A DNA stretch of 21,975 nt from Thermoplasmatota archaeon (GCA_023379355.1 JAMCUD010000064.1:1-21975); one strand, 5' to 3'. Shown: positions 7,443 to 16,373, counted from the first letter of the stretch. Numbers and translations are program-made. Notes: a model not told the origin generated them from the sequence alone.

Positions 7443-7957
7443 CGTAATCCTACCCTGTATGGTACCGAAGAATAGAAATTTATGGAAATGCACCATGGGA
7501 TATTTTAACAGGAATGAAGTCTCAATATCTCTGGAGGGCCAAATCTTCCTTTTATCAGGGGGTTGTTAATCTGATCAATTTTTCATACGGACATATCCAG
7601 ATTGAACCAAGTCATTGGAAATTCCAGGATGAAAAATTACAATATGGTATTCAGAAGATTAAATCCCAGCTATTCCTGCTACAGTATCGAGGTTGCATTG
7701 CGGATTGCCATGGTTAATCCTGATCTTGATCATGTCATAGCAAGGAAAAATGAAATCATAAATAAGCGGAAACCTCAATCATTCAGGGCAATATGCCTAA
7801 ATATACACAACTGACCCTGGCGACATAAACTAATTTCTAGAATCAGCCATGGTTTCGCTGTTACTGTGGAAAGACTATAAACTTTGAATTCATATATTTT
7901 CGTCAATAGGTTAGTGGATCGGTAAAATTCCACGAGTTAAGAAAGGTGGTGTTAAAA
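7443..7957. other. Divergent intergenic region between the PLP synthase and sulfurtransferase genes
   Basis: About 515 bases. The left end carries the promoter of the minus-strand PLP enzyme, and the right end carries a TATA-like CATATATTTT (7891-7900) and the ribosome site of the sulfurtransferase. In between, a plus-strand frame with ATG 7629 to stop 7814 would encode about 61 residues, basic and charged (for example HVIARKNEIINKRK). It has no TATA box or ribosome site that I can see and no recognisable family, so it is at best a doubtful small gene. Confidence 0.35.
7943..7950 (+). promoter_or_regulatory. Shine-Dalgarno site deciding the sulfurtransferase start
   Basis: AAGGTGGT precedes ATG 7958 by seven bases and pairs well with the archaeal 16S 3' end. 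It selects ATG 7958 over the GTG codons at 7946 and 7949, which lie within the site itself. This gene therefore has a leader, unlike many others in the window. Confidence 0.6.
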
Positions 7958-8794
7958 ATGTCTCAAAAGAATAAAATACTTGTCGATGCCAAATGGGTCA
8001 AATCAAAACTTGAAGAAGAGAATATCATAATAGTTGATTGCAGGTACAACCTTCTGGACCATGCTTATGGAATGAGGGAGTATAAGAAGGGTCATGTTCC
8101 CGGTGCGTATTTCCTTGATCTGGAAACAGATCTCTCAGGTGAAAAGGGAGAACACACAGGACGGCATCCTCTCCCATATGAACACCAATTTGCTCAAAGA
8201 ATGAATGAAATGGGGTTGAATGAGGAAAGTACAGTAATAGCCTATGATGATGAGGGGAGCGGATCAGCAAGATTATGGTGGATACTGAGATTTTTTAGCC
8301 ATGACAATGTATACATACTTGATGGAGGGATCAAATCTTGGATCGATTCAGGGTACAGTTTATCCAGCAATATTCCAGAAAAGAAAAGGGGAAATTTCAA
8401 CCCGGCACCAAGACTTGATATGATTGTGGATATGGATCAGTTGAAAGATAAATACAGGAATCTTTTCCTTATAGATTCCAGATCGGCAGAACGTTACAGG
8501 GGAGAAGTGGAACCCATTGATCCTGTTCCTGGCCACATTCCTGGGTCTGTAAATATTGATTACAGGAGCAACTTCCATGATAATGGGCGGTATCTTCCGG
8601 CTGAAGTGTTGAGAAATAAATTCAAGGACATAATGGATGGTTCAGTTGTTTATTGCGGTTCGGGGGTAACAGCCTGCGTAAATGTGGTTGCAATGGAGAT
8701 TGCAGGAAAGAAAGTTCTCCTTTATCCAGGAGGATGGAGCCAGTGGGTATCATATCCTGAAAACCCGGTGAGTAAAACATCCAGTGGAAATTGA
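7958..8794 (+). CDS. 3-mercaptopyruvate/thiosulfate sulfurtransferase, two rhodanese domains
   Basis: 278 residues. It moves a sulfane sulfur from 3-mercaptopyruvate or thiosulfate to a thiol or cyanide acceptor through a cysteine persulfide. The first, inactive rhodanese domain (about 5-135) has the CH2A-like DCRY and GHVPGA elements; the second (about 155-270) has DSRSAERYRG, GHIPGSVN and the active loop CGSGVTA with Cys233. A CG[S/T]GVTA loop is typical of mercaptopyruvate sulfurtransferase, whereas thiosulfate-specific rhodaneses usually carry CRKGVTA, so mercaptopyruvate is favoured. Both domain lengths are normal. The gene stands alone in its direction but sits beside cysteine/homocysteine enzymes, consistent with sulfur trafficking. 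Confidence 0.9.
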   Translation: MSQKNKILVDAKWVKSKLEEENIIIVDCRYNLLDHAYGMREYKKGHVPGAYFLDLETDLSGEKGEHTGRHPLPYEHQFAQRMNEMGLNEESTVIAYDDEGSGSARLWWILRFFSHDNVYILDGGIKSWIDSGYSLSSNIPEKKRGNFNPAPRLDMIVDMDQLKDKYRNLFLIDSRSAERYRGEVEPIDPVPGHIPGSVNIDYRSNFHDNGRYLPAEVLRNKFKDIMDGSVVYCGSGVTACVNVVAMEIAGKKVLLYPGGWSQWVSYPENPVSKTSSGN

Positions 8795-8863
8795 AGGCAA
8801 CTGTGCAGGAATAATGATCTTACCTATCTTTTCTATTCCCATTCAAGGATATTTGAAACTCAT

Positions 8864-8875
8864 AATTTTAAAATA
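8864..8875 (+). promoter_or_regulatory. TATA box of the VAT ATPase gene
   Basis: AATTTTAAAATA is centred about 27 bases before ATG 8897, predicting a leaderless mRNA. A GGAG at 8891-8894 is too close to the ATG to act as a ribosome site. Confidence 0.6.
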
Positions 8876-8896
8876 GTCATTTGACAATACGGAGTT

Positions 8897-11134
8897 ATGC
8901 CATATACAGATGGAATAGTGCTCAGAGTTGCTGAAGCAAATTCAACCGACCCGGGTATGTCAAGGGTCAGACTAGACGAGGAATCCAGATTAACACTTGG
9001 TGCTGAAATTGGAGACGTTGTAGAAATAGAGAAGGAGAAAAAAACAGTGGGAAGGGTTTACAGGGCAAGACCCGAGGATGAAAACAAGGGGATTGTCCGT
9101 ATTGACAGCGTGATGCGTAACAACTGCGGCAGTTCAATAGGGGACAAGGTTAAGGTTCGAAAAGTCCACACAGAGGTTGCCAAGAAGGTTATTCTTGCAC
9201 CCATAATACGGAAGGATCAGAGGCTTAAATTTGGCGAGGGGATTGACGAATTTGTCCAGAAAGCGCTCATTAGGAGGCCCATGATGGAACAGGACAATAT
9301 CAGTGTTCCAGGTCTAACACTTGCGGGCCATTCAGGGCTTCTTTTCAAGGTTGTTAAAACAACCCCATCCAAACTTCCAGTAGAGGTGGGAGAGGAGACC
9401 AAGATAGAGATCAGGGAAGAACCTGCCTCAGAGGTTCTGGAGGATGTCTCCAGAATAAGCTACGAGGATATAGGAGGTCTGTCCGATCAGCTTGGAAGGG
9501 TAAGGGAAATCATTGAGCTCCCCCTCAAACATCCGGAACTTTTCGAAAGGCTTGGAATACATCCTCCAAAGGGAGTACTCCTTCACGGACCTCCGGGTAC
9601 AGGTAAGACACTGATAGCAAGAGCCGTTGCAAATGAATCAGGGGCGAATTTCTTCTCAATAAATGGTCCTGAGATAATGAGCAAGTATTACGGACAGAGC
9701 GAACAGAAACTCAGGGAAATATTCATAAAGGCAGAAGAGTCAGAACCCTCAATCATATTTGTAGACGAGATCGATTCAATAGCCCCAAAGAGGGAAGAGG
9801 TGCAGGGAGAGGTAGAGAGAAGAGTTGTTGCCCAGCTTCTCACCCTTATGGATGGATTGAAGGAGAGGGGACACGTGATCGTCATAGGGGCTACAAACAG
9901 GATCGATGCAGTTGATCCTGCACTGAGGAGGCCTGGAAGATTCGACAGGGAGATCAATATAGGGGTTCCTGACAAGAAGGGGAGAAAGGAGATACTTGCA
10001 ATTCATACCAGAGGAATGCCCTTTGGAATGGATGAGGAAAAAAAGAACGAGTTCCTTGATGAACTTGCTTCATACACATACGGTTTTGTTGGGGCAGATC
10101 TGGCAGCACTGGCAAGGGAATCAGCCATGAACGCACTGAGAAGATACCTGCCCGAGATTGATCTGGACAAACCAATACCCACAGAAATACTTGAAAAAAT
10201 GGCAGTCACGGAGGAGGACTTCAAGGATGCGCTGAAGAATATAGAACCAAGCAGCCTCAGGGAAGTCACCGTGGAGGTACCAAACATAACTTGGGACGAC
10301 ATTGGAGGATTGTCCAGTGTGAAGGACGAACTCAGGGAGAGCGTGGAACTTCCGCTTCTAAAGCCGGAGGTGTTCAAGAGGCTGGGAATAAGGGCTGCAA
10401 AGGGTTTCCTTCTTTACGGTCCACCGGGAGTTGGAAAGACGCTTCTGGCCAAGGCAGTTGCAAATGAAAGCAATGCCAATTTCATATCCGTCAAAGGTCC
10501 AGAGGTTCTCAGCAAGTGGGTGGGAGAGAGCGAAAAGGCCGTGAGGGAGATTTTCAAGAAGGCAAAACAGGTCGCCCCGACAATAGTATTCCTTGATGAG
10601 ATAGACGCAATAGCACCCAGAAGAGGATCCTTCGGTGATTCTGGTGTGACCGAGAGAATGGTTAACCAGCTCCTCACATCAATGGATGGGATAGAGGTTC
10701 TTCAGGGAGTTGTCATACTGGCTGCCACCAACAGGCCTGACATAATTGACTCAGGGCTACTCAGAGCAGGGAGATTTGACAAGATCATTTACATTCCACC
10801 ACCTGATGTTGAAAGCAGGGTAAAGATACTGGAAGTCCATACAAAACCCATGCCTCTTACTAAGGATGTCAACCTCAGAATGATTGCTGAAAACACAGAT
10901 GGATATGTAGGTGCCGATCTGGAGAATCTCTGCCGTGAAGCGGGAATGATGGCTTACAGAAGGAATCCTGACGCCAACACTGTTTCACAGAGGGATTTCC
11001 TTGACGCAATGAAGAACATCAAACCGTCGGTTGATGAGGAGGTTCTCAAATTCTATAAGAACCTGTCTGAAAACATGGGAAAGAACGTCAAGGAGAGAAG
11101 AAAAAGTGTGGATGAACTTGGTCTCTACCAGTGA
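8897..11134 (+). CDS. vat: VCP-like AAA+ ATPase VAT (Cdc48/p97 family)
   Basis: 745 residues, the same length I recall for the Thermoplasma acidophilum protein. It is a hexameric unfoldase that extracts and unfolds proteins for degradation. The N-domain (about 1-185) is the double-psi barrel substrate and cofactor module. D1 has Walker A GPPGTGKT (231-238, Lys237) and Walker B IIFVDEID (286-293); D2 has GPPGVGKT (508-515, Lys514) and VFLDEID (564-570). Arginine-finger and sensor regions follow in both ([14 protein letters not shown]). The final residues LYQ form a hydrophobic-Tyr-X tail, the docking motif for the 20S proteasome, so the protein is likely the main proteasome partner where PAN is absent. 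It is followed 48 bases later by a PRC-barrel gene. Confidence 0.97.
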   Translation: MPYTDGIVLRVAEANSTDPGMSRVRLDEESRLTLGAEIGDVVEIEKEKKTVGRVYRARPEDENKGIVRIDSVMRNNCGSSIGDKVKVRKVHTEVAKKVILAPIIRKDQRLKFGEGIDEFVQKALIRRPMMEQDNISVPGLTLAGHSGLLFKVVKTTPSKLPVEVGEETKIEIREEPASEVLEDVSRISYEDIGGLSDQLGRVREIIELPLKHPELFERLGIHPPKGVLLHGPPGTGKTLIARAVANESGANFFSINGPEIMSKYYGQSEQKLREIFIKAEESEPSIIFVDEIDSIAPKREEVQGEVERRVVAQLLTLMDGLKERGHVIVIGATNRIDAVDPALRRPGRFDREINIGVPDKKGRKEILAIHTRGMPFGMDEEKKNEFLDELASYTYGFVGADLAALARESAMNALRRYLPEIDLDKPIPTEILEKMAVTEEDFKDALKNIEPSSLREVTVEVPNITWDDIGGLSSVKDELRESVELPLLKPEVFKRLGIRAAKGFLLYGPPGVGKTLLAKAVANESNANFISVKGPEVLSKWVGESEKAVREIFKKAKQVAPTIVFLDEIDAIAPRRGSFGDSGVTERMVNQLLTSMDGIEVLQGVVILAATNRPDIIDSGLLRAGRFDKIIYIPPPDVESRVKILEVHTKPMPLTKDVNLRMIAENTDGYVGADLENLCREAGMMAYRRNPDANTVSQRDFLDAMKNIKPSVDEEVLKFYKNLSENMGKNVKERRKSVDELGLYQ

Positions 11135-11182
11135 AGGGAAAGATTTTTTAAGCTTTCCAACAATACATTTGAAGGTAAGCTA

Positions 11183-11455
11183 ATGAGAATGTTTTCCAGT
11201 GATCTCACAGGACGTTCTGTTGTCACAACAGATGGGGTTATAATCGGCCAGGTAAACAACATTGTTGTGGAGACAGAGACCGGGTTTATCAAGTCACTGC
11301 TCACCGAACCAAAAGGCGAATTGAAACTGACGGTCTTCCAGAAAGATTCAAAGGGGAGGTACATGATCCCCCTGGATGCAATAAAATCATTCAAGGACGT
11401 TCTTGTTCTTGATCCAAGGAGCCTTGTGAAGGACGAATCCCTTACAAGGGTCTAG
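11183..11455 (+). CDS. PRC-barrel domain protein
   Basis: 90 residues forming a single PRC barrel: [19 protein letters not shown] is the typical opening, followed by two more strand pairs and the [17 protein letters not shown] ending. In archaea small PRC-barrel proteins occur alone and have been tied to RNA metabolism and to CdvA-type division proteins; the role here is unknown. GAAGGT lies seven bases before the ATG, and a TATA-like TTTTTTAAGC lies just after the VAT stop, so it can be transcribed on its own. Its TAG stop shares a CTAG with the stop of the opposing aRF1 gene. Confidence 0.85.
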   Translation: MRMFSSDLTGRSVVTTDGVIIGQVNNIVVETETGFIKSLLTEPKGELKLTVFQKDSKGRYMIPLDAIKSFKDVLVLDPRSLVKDESLTRV

Positions 11456-12708
11456 TTGGCATTCTGCGGTATCTGGGAATCCTTTGGAACATATCTGAGT
11501 ATTGCTGCAAGGCCGCCAAATGCCTTTTCAAGCAGCATACCCTCCTCGCTTTCACCTGATATGATCTCCACCTTGGCACCTGAAGCATCTGCCAGATGAT
11601 ACAGTACCTCAACAAGATCTTCCTCATTTTCCACATTCATTGCTGTATTGCAGTTCTTGCAAAATACACCATCTTCCGGTCGTTTCACTATCTCCTGTAT
11701 AGAACCGCAATTGGGGCATTTATATGTATATTTAACCTTATTGAGTTTTTCGGAAATAAGCAGAAGATCAACAGCTTTCTGCTCCAGTGCAGATCTGATG
11801 GCGGCTTCACCGTAGGCTGCGAGGCTATTCTCAGTCTTCCTGACCTCTGTCATGAATCTGTTCACCAGGGACTTCTCCCTTGAGATCTGCATATCTTTTA
11901 TGGAATCTGATGCTTTCTCCACAAGTTCCCTGAGTCCAGTTTCATCAGTGTATCCAATATCAAAAAGGTCAGCAACCTTGGATTTGATTTCGTTCCTCAG
12001 ATAATCCTTTTCAAAGAAATATTCCTTGGTTGCACCAGGTCCCCCTATGAATACTCCTTTTATATCCTTGATTATGGGCACAAAGGCGTTGTTTGCTATA
12101 TCTCCCACCTTCTTGAAGAATTCATGTGCCGCAATCTCTATGAGCCTTTCATATCGCCTTGAGGACTGCCCTCCCTGATGGTGCTTGCTTGGAACCAGAG
12201 ACTGTTCGTTCGCAATGAGATTTATGTTGGTTCCGCTCAGCATTCCAATGGTAGCCTCTTTCCGGTCAATCACTATGAGTCCGTACAACTCCTTCACGGC
12301 CAGTTGAGCCTCCAGCTGCTCCATGTGGAATGTGGAATCACATTTATAAATGAAAGTCTGTATGGGCTCCGGAGGTTCAACTATCTTGGTATACATCTCA
12401 GTCTGATCCCCTCGCGTTGCTACATGCCCCACAAAGAACACCAGCCCTGTGGGTGGTGGTGATTTGTAGTATTTGAGTCTTGACATTATGGATTCAATTG
12501 CTGAAAGGACATTCTTCCTGGTGGATTTGGATTTTATGTTTGAAGATGTGGAGAACTCTTCCCGGAGGTACTGCACCACATCCCATATCTGTTTATCTGG
12601 CGGTATGTAAAGTGAGATCAGTTCTGTGCCCCTGCCACGGAGATCCTTGATCTCTGTCAGTGCCTTTTTGAATTCGTATCGCCTTATCTGCGATTCGTCG
12701 TTAGCCAT
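11452..12708 (-). CDS. prf1: Peptide chain release factor aRF1
   Basis: 418 residues from ATG 12708; normal for archaeal aRF1. It reads all three stop codons in the ribosomal A site and triggers hydrolysis of peptidyl-tRNA. The N domain carries NIKS (57-60) and YKCDSTF (121-127, the YxCxxxF motif), both for stop-codon recognition. The middle domain carries [10 protein letters not shown] with the universal GGQ (about 179-181). The C domain contains a four-cysteine minidomain, YKCPNC with FCKNCN. A longer frame from 12747 adds 13 unlike residues and would start before the promoter, so ATG 12708 is preferred; it lies about 26 bases from a TATA element, implying a leaderless mRNA. The gene itself ends with TAG, overlapping the PRC-barrel stop by four bases. 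Confidence 0.96.
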   Translation of the reverse strand: MANDESQIRRYEFKKALTEIKDLRGRGTELISLYIPPDKQIWDVVQYLREEFSTSSNIKSKSTRKNVLSAIESIMSRLKYYKSPPPTGLVFFVGHVATRGDQTEMYTKIVEPPEPIQTFIYKCDSTFHMEQLEAQLAVKELYGLIVIDRKEATIGMLSGTNINLIANEQSLVPSKHHQGGQSSRRYERLIEIAAHEFFKKVGDIANNAFVPIIKDIKGVFIGGPGATKEYFFEKDYLRNEIKSKVADLFDIGYTDETGLRELVEKASDSIKDMQISREKSLVNRFMTEVRKTENSLAAYGEAAIRSALEQKAVDLLLISEKLNKVKYTYKCPNCGSIQEIVKRPEDGVFCKNCNTAMNVENEEDLVEVLYHLADASGAKVEIISGESEEGMLLEKAFGGLAAILRYVPKDSQIPQNAN

Positions 12709-12720
12709 CAGCCAAGAAAA

Positions 12721-12740
12721 TTTATAATCATATATAATCT
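12721..12740. promoter_or_regulatory. Shared divergent TATA region for prf1 and pyrH
   Basis: Only 48 bases separate the two ATGs. The block TTTATAATCATATATAATCT lies at its centre. On the plus strand TTTATAAT/CATATATA is 24-32 bases before the pyrH ATG; on the minus strand ATTATATATG is about 26 bases before the prf1 ATG. The boxes overlap, so one TBP-binding region probably serves both leaderless transcripts. Confidence 0.6.
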
Positions 12741-12756
12741 TAATCAATACAGTGCT

Positions 12757-13434
12757 ATGAAATCAGTTGTAATTTCACTTGGAGGTTCCATCATATCCGG
12801 GGACAGGCTTGACATAGACTTCATGAAGCGTTTTTCAAGGATGATGGAGCAGAGCAAGGCGTTCGGTAAGGTCGGCATTGTTGTAGGTGGAGGCCGACTG
12901 GCAAGGAACTACATTTCCGATCTCAGGGAAACCGGGACAAATGACATTATTCTTGATGAAATCGGTATAAATGCAACCAGGATGAACGCACTTGCCATGA
13001 CAACCTTCTTTGAAAACTCCAACCTCAAGATACCAACCAACATCAACGATGCGGCTGAACTTTCCAACAACTACCGGTTCACAATCATGGGTGGCACTGA
13101 AGCCGGACACACCACAGATACCGTGGCCGCACTCCTGGCAGAGCGACTGGGCGCAAAGGTATTAATCAACGCCACTTCCGTTGACGGTGTATACACTGAT
13201 GATCCCAGGACAAACAGTAATGCAAGAAAAATAGACAGGATGACCTACGATGAGGCAATTGCACTTTCACTGAAGAAATCAATTGGCGCAGGACCAAATG
13301 TGTTCATGGATCTAACCTCATTGCATATTGCCAAGCGGTCCGGAATAAAGATATTTGTCATAGACGGAAGAATGCTTGACGATTATGCACACATTGTACA
13401 GCAGGATTCCTGTTCGGGCACAGTGATCCACTGA
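12757..13434 (+). CDS. pyrH: UMP kinase (archaeal uridylate kinase)
   Basis: 225 residues, amino-acid kinase fold. It phosphorylates UMP to UDP with ATP in pyrimidine nucleotide synthesis. Marks are the N-terminal VISLGGSII (phosphate loop), [13 protein letters not shown], the [11 protein letters not shown] segment that binds the nucleotide base, [10 protein letters not shown] (phosphate-binding glycine loop) and [13 protein letters not shown]. Length is that of the short archaeal PyrH, not the longer bacterial form. Start ATG 12757 lies about 25-32 bases after a TATA element, so the mRNA is probably leaderless. It is divergent from prf1. Confidence 0.96.
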   Translation: MKSVVISLGGSIISGDRLDIDFMKRFSRMMEQSKAFGKVGIVVGGGRLARNYISDLRETGTNDIILDEIGINATRMNALAMTTFFENSNLKIPTNINDAAELSNNYRFTIMGGTEAGHTTDTVAALLAERLGAKVLINATSVDGVYTDDPRTNSNARKIDRMTYDEAIALSLKKSIGAGPNVFMDLTSLHIAKRSGIKIFVIDGRMLDDYAHIVQQDSCSGTVIH

Positions 13435-13482
13435 ATTTTACATGAGCGGAATGTCAAAACTCTTCACCATTTCATTTCCGGA

Positions 13483-14631
13483 TCAGTAAACGGATTCAGC
13501 AAGATCGAAGAAAGAAATGGGCACTGGAAATTCCTTTCCATTCATATCCAGGTACGCCGCTTTTATTGCCTCCGACATTGGTTTAATCTGGGAGTTTATC
13601 TCCTCAGGTGTTATGGGATCGAAATGTTTCGCGGCTATTTCGTTATACGATGGATCGTCAGTTCCTATGGGTGAAAGATAAACCATGTCGCCTGGTCCAA
13701 GATCCATCTGGGATATTATACTGGCTGTACCGGAAATATGTTCCTGCTGGAATTTCTTTCCGCCTGTTCCGAGCATGACAACCAGGGAAACGGGAATTCT
13801 GGAGAATTTAAGGTTGTTGAACAGATTGATTGTCTCGGAAATATTTGTGTGTTCGTTGAGGTATTTTATGAGTCTGTAATCCCCGGTCTCGATGGCAATA
13901 AACACCCGATTGAGGCCATGTTTGCTCATCAACTGGAAATGCGCCATTCTCTTTGTCTTTGGAGTTGTAAAGATATCCAGAAAGGAATAGACCGGAAGGT
14001 GAAATGTATCCACAAGGTAATCCAGGGCATCCTCCAGTATTTTCTGGTCCGCGTTCAGGCTGTTTGGATCTCCAAGAAATACACTACGGCGGGCTGAAAG
14101 ACCCTTTCCCAGGAAGTCCCTGATTCTGTTAACATGATCCCTGAACTGTTCCATGTTAAAGGTCGTATATTCCCTTCCTGAATATGATCTGCAGAGTGAA
14201 GTTCTATTCCATTTACAGCCGGAGGTAAGGCCCACATAAATTGAGTTGATCTGGTCAGGAGGGATCACTGGTGAAATGTTTCCGTAGATATCTGCGAAAA
14301 CCTCTCTGTCCCTTTCCAGATCTTCAAAGTTCCTCGTTGGTATCTCCATGATGGAATTATTACTGGAAGATTCATTTTTTTTAACAGCATCCATCATTTC
14401 AGCGGATCGATCTATGAAGATACGGGCTTCGTTTGCTGGAACTTTTTCAACAACCCTCAGATCGCCTCTCCAGCCGATCCTGAACAGGTCGTTGTCAAGT
14501 CTCCTCTTGTACATGGTCCCCTTTGTGGTAAAATACAGGAGTCTGCCCTCCATGTCGAAGTTTGCAACCTCAACCTGTGGAGAGACCACGCTTATAATTC
14601 CATTGTTGACCTTAACTGTAAAATCCTGCAT
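13483..14631 (-). CDS. Radical SAM-type protein with altered Fe-S motif
   Basis: 382 residues. Residues 1-125 are not recognised. From about 130 the sequence matches the radical SAM family whose iron-sulfur motif is CX4CX2C (commonly GCPHNxCTFCxMY): here it reads GCKWNRTSLCRSYSGREY, with Cys139 and Cys147 present but Thr144 (ACT) where the middle cysteine should be. The rest of the barrel is well kept: FLGDPNSLN, FIAIETGDYRLIKYLNE (the usual GlETGdxxLLkxxnK), VSLVVMLGTGG, and MDLGPGDMVYLSPIG. The reaction is unknown. The loss of one cluster ligand either abolishes SAM cleavage or means another residue or ligand completes the cluster. It converges with pyrH; ATG 14631 has a TATA-like TTAATAAAAAG about 45 bases upstream. 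Confidence 0.75.
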   Translation of the reverse strand: MQDFTVKVNNGIISVVSPQVEVANFDMEGRLLYFTTKGTMYKRRLDNDLFRIGWRGDLRVVEKVPANEARIFIDRSAEMMDAVKKNESSSNNSIMEIPTRNFEDLERDREVFADIYGNISPVIPPDQINSIYVGLTSGCKWNRTSLCRSYSGREYTTFNMEQFRDHVNRIRDFLGKGLSARRSVFLGDPNSLNADQKILEDALDYLVDTFHLPVYSFLDIFTTPKTKRMAHFQLMSKHGLNRVFIAIETGDYRLIKYLNEHTNISETINLFNNLKFSRIPVSLVVMLGTGGKKFQQEHISGTASIISQMDLGPGDMVYLSPIGTDDPSYNEIAAKHFDPITPEEINSQIKPMSEAIKAAYLDMNGKEFPVPISFFDLAESVY

Positions 14632-14766
14632 AAATTATCAAACCATGATCGCATAAGGCATTGATTTACCTTTTTATTAACATTTGTAACATTTTACGAT
14701 GGCATTTTCAACTTGTCAAAAAGGAAAACTGGGATGCTTAGGAATAATCAGACTGTTAACCACACG

Positions 14767-14780
14767 GCTTTTTTAAAAGG
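14767..14780 (+). promoter_or_regulatory. Orphan promoter-like TATA element
   Basis: GCTTTTTTAAAAGG resembles a BRE/TATA unit and is one of the better boxes in the window, but no credible ORF starts about 27 bases downstream (near 14800). It is almost palindromic, so it could act on either strand; on the minus strand it would lie about 140 bases before the radical-SAM gene. Confidence 0.35.
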
Positions 14781-15005
14781 GTGTATACAGCCCAATGAGA
14801 GTCTATCCTGACCATTTCATGTATTTTTTCCTACCTCATGTTTGTGGTTGATGTTTTATCTTGAAAAATTATGGATACTGAGATTAACCGATACTGGCAA
14901 TTATAAGCATGGATGGCTGCAGATTTTGTCATTGACCCTCATCACTGCTGTTACAGTTTGCGTTGATTCTTTCCTGGAAAAATCCCACCCCTATTATTTG
15001 ATAAT

Positions 15006-15302
15006 TTACACAGATATATTCCCATTTTTTGGGAAAGCTTCCACGATCAGGTTTGCAGCCACCAATTCCACAAATTTTTCTAATACCACATATTAAGAGT
15101 CATCATGGGTTGCCTTATCCTCAAAACGCTGTGGGGATATCTAAACTGCATCATGTGTTCAATTGATAGTGTCAAGAGCTCATTTGCTTCAACCCCTTCA
15201 ATATTGTCTTCCATCCACAATAACCCCAACTTCAACCTTCCTGTCAACTGCATTTCCAGTCTATGTCATGACATTCTGATCCTCTATAAGGTGGCATTCG
15301 AT
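15006..15302 (-). pseudogene. Probable decayed protein-coding remnant, family unknown
   Basis: On the minus strand three protein-like pieces follow one another in different frames. The first is AVDRKVEVGVIVDGRQY, preceded in the same frame by a TAG. The next is IEGVEANELLTLSIEHMMQF followed by RYPHSVLRIRQP. The third is VVLEKFVELVAANLIVEAFP followed by KNGNISV and a stop. Together they suggest one gene broken by at least two frameshifts and a nonsense codon. The amphipathic, charged composition is unlike random translation of AT-rich spacer, but I do not recognise a family, and it could be chance. Confidence 0.35.
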
Positions 15303-15425
15303 TGAAAAGAATTTTCACATTCACCAATTGAAGCCAGTACTGGTTTTAAACAATATTCAGGTCCTTAATGCCCCATGAGTGACGAATATGTTGAAAGCAG
15401 AAATAATCCTTATTTCAATAAGGTC

Positions 15426-16268
15426 CTATCTGACCCTCTTGCTAAACATTGACATTTCTTCAGGTGTCAGATTTCCAAGTATGTTGAATTCTCCTCCTGC
15501 ATTAAGCCATTCTCCCCCGTCAATTGTGACGACTTCTCCATTAATATAGTCGGCACTCTGAGAAACAAGGTATGCAGCGAGATCTGAGATTTCTTCAACA
15601 TTACCAAACCTACCTGTGGGATTTCTTCTTTTGAGCATCTGCTCGTATTTGCTGTCCATAACGAGTCTGTCCCATGCTCCCTTAGTTGGAAAAGGGCCCG
15701 GAGCAATTGCAACCGATCTGATTCCCTTTGGACCCCATTCAGCTGCCAGTGATCTTGTCATTGCCAGTACTCCTGCTTTGGCAGCTGCAGAGGGCATAAC
15801 ATATCCCGATCCCGTCCAGGAATATGTTGCGACAATACTGAGGATAGAGGCTTTAATGTGATTCTCTATCCAGTATTTTCCGGCCTGTGTTGTAAAATAC
15901 AATGTCCCTTTGAGAACTGTATCCAGAATGGCGTCTATCCCCTTTGGGGTGAGATTCTCAGATGGGGAGACAAAGTTGCCAGCTGCATTGTTAACAAGAA
16001 CATTGAATGATCCAAATACAGATATGACCTCACTGATGGATCGGGAAATTTCCTCAGGGTTTCTGATATTGCAAAGGGAATATTCGCACTCAATTCCAAT
16101 CTGCTTGAATTTTTCCCTGGCTGTTTTAAGGTTATCTTCATTTCTGCTGACTATTGCTATTTTCGATCCAAGTAGTCCGAACTTTTCGGCCATTGCAAAT
16201 CCAAGTCCCGTAGATCCGCCAGTAACGATCACAGTTCTGTCTTTCAGAAGATTATCCCTGAATATCAT
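15426..16268 (-). CDS. 2,4-dienoyl-CoA reductase-like SDR
   Basis: 280 residues, short-chain dehydrogenase/reductase. The cofactor loop is TGGSTGLG (16-23). Unlike classical SDRs it lacks YxxxK at the usual place; instead it has NNAAGNF (93-99), ATYSWTGSGYVMPSAAAKAG (147-166) and GPFPTKGAW, which match mammalian mitochondrial 2,4-dienoyl-CoA reductase. Tyr149, Ser160 and Lys164 have the same spacing as human DECR1 Tyr199, Ser210 and Lys214, and Asn98 matches Asn148. The expected reaction is NADPH-dependent reduction of 2,4-dienoyl-CoA to 3-enoyl-CoA, needed to degrade unsaturated acyl chains. ATG 16268 is about 27 bases from a TATA-like AAGATTATAG, so the mRNA is probably leaderless. It is divergent from the DUF302 gene. 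Confidence 0.85.
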   Translation of the reverse strand: MIFRDNLLKDRTVIVTGGSTGLGFAMAEKFGLLGSKIAIVSRNEDNLKTAREKFKQIGIECEYSLCNIRNPEEISRSISEVISVFGSFNVLVNNAAGNFVSPSENLTPKGIDAILDTVLKGTLYFTTQAGKYWIENHIKASILSIVATYSWTGSGYVMPSAAAKAGVLAMTRSLAAEWGPKGIRSVAIAPGPFPTKGAWDRLVMDSKYEQMLKRRNPTGRFGNVEEISDLAAYLVSQSADYINGEVVTIDGGEWLNAGGEFNILGNLTPEEMSMFSKRVR

Positions 16269-16290
16269 GTGAGTTCAATATGTACTACCT

Positions 16291-16300
16291 CTATAATCTT
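16291..16300 (-). promoter_or_regulatory. TATA-like box of the SDR gene
   Basis: Minus-strand AAGATTATAG is centred about 27 bases before ATG 16268. Confidence 0.5.
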
Positions 16301-16363
16301 GTGGAAGGGGTTAATCCATATTTGCTGGCCTGGGATTAACCGTAATTCTACCCTTAGTGTGAA

Positions 16364-16373
16364 AAATTTAATT
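16364..16373 (+). promoter_or_regulatory. TATA box of the DUF302 gene
   Basis: AAATTTAATT is centred about 26 bases before ATG 16395, predicting a leaderless mRNA. An ATG at 16388 is out of frame. Confidence 0.55.

Larger units (their letters stand above)
14632..15425. other. Long region without an intact gene
   Basis: About 790 bases between two minus-strand genes. The plus-strand frames 14842-15096 and 15105-15305 begin with weak codons and show no family pattern. The region does hold a promoter-like element at 14769-14778 and a probable gene remnant on the minus strand (15006-15302), both listed separately. A short hairpin TTCCCA-TTTTT-TGGGAA lies near 15020-15036. Confidence 0.5.

Noticed and set aside
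7602..7814. Small plus-strand ORF before the sulfurtransferase gene
   Set aside because: It begins at TTG or ATG 7629 with no promoter or ribosome site, and has no recognisable family; mentioned only within the intergenic entry.
14842..15305. Two plus-strand ORFs in the gene-poor region
   Set aside because: The first begins at TTG; neither has a recognised motif or ribosome site, and the minus strand of the same stretch looks more protein-like.
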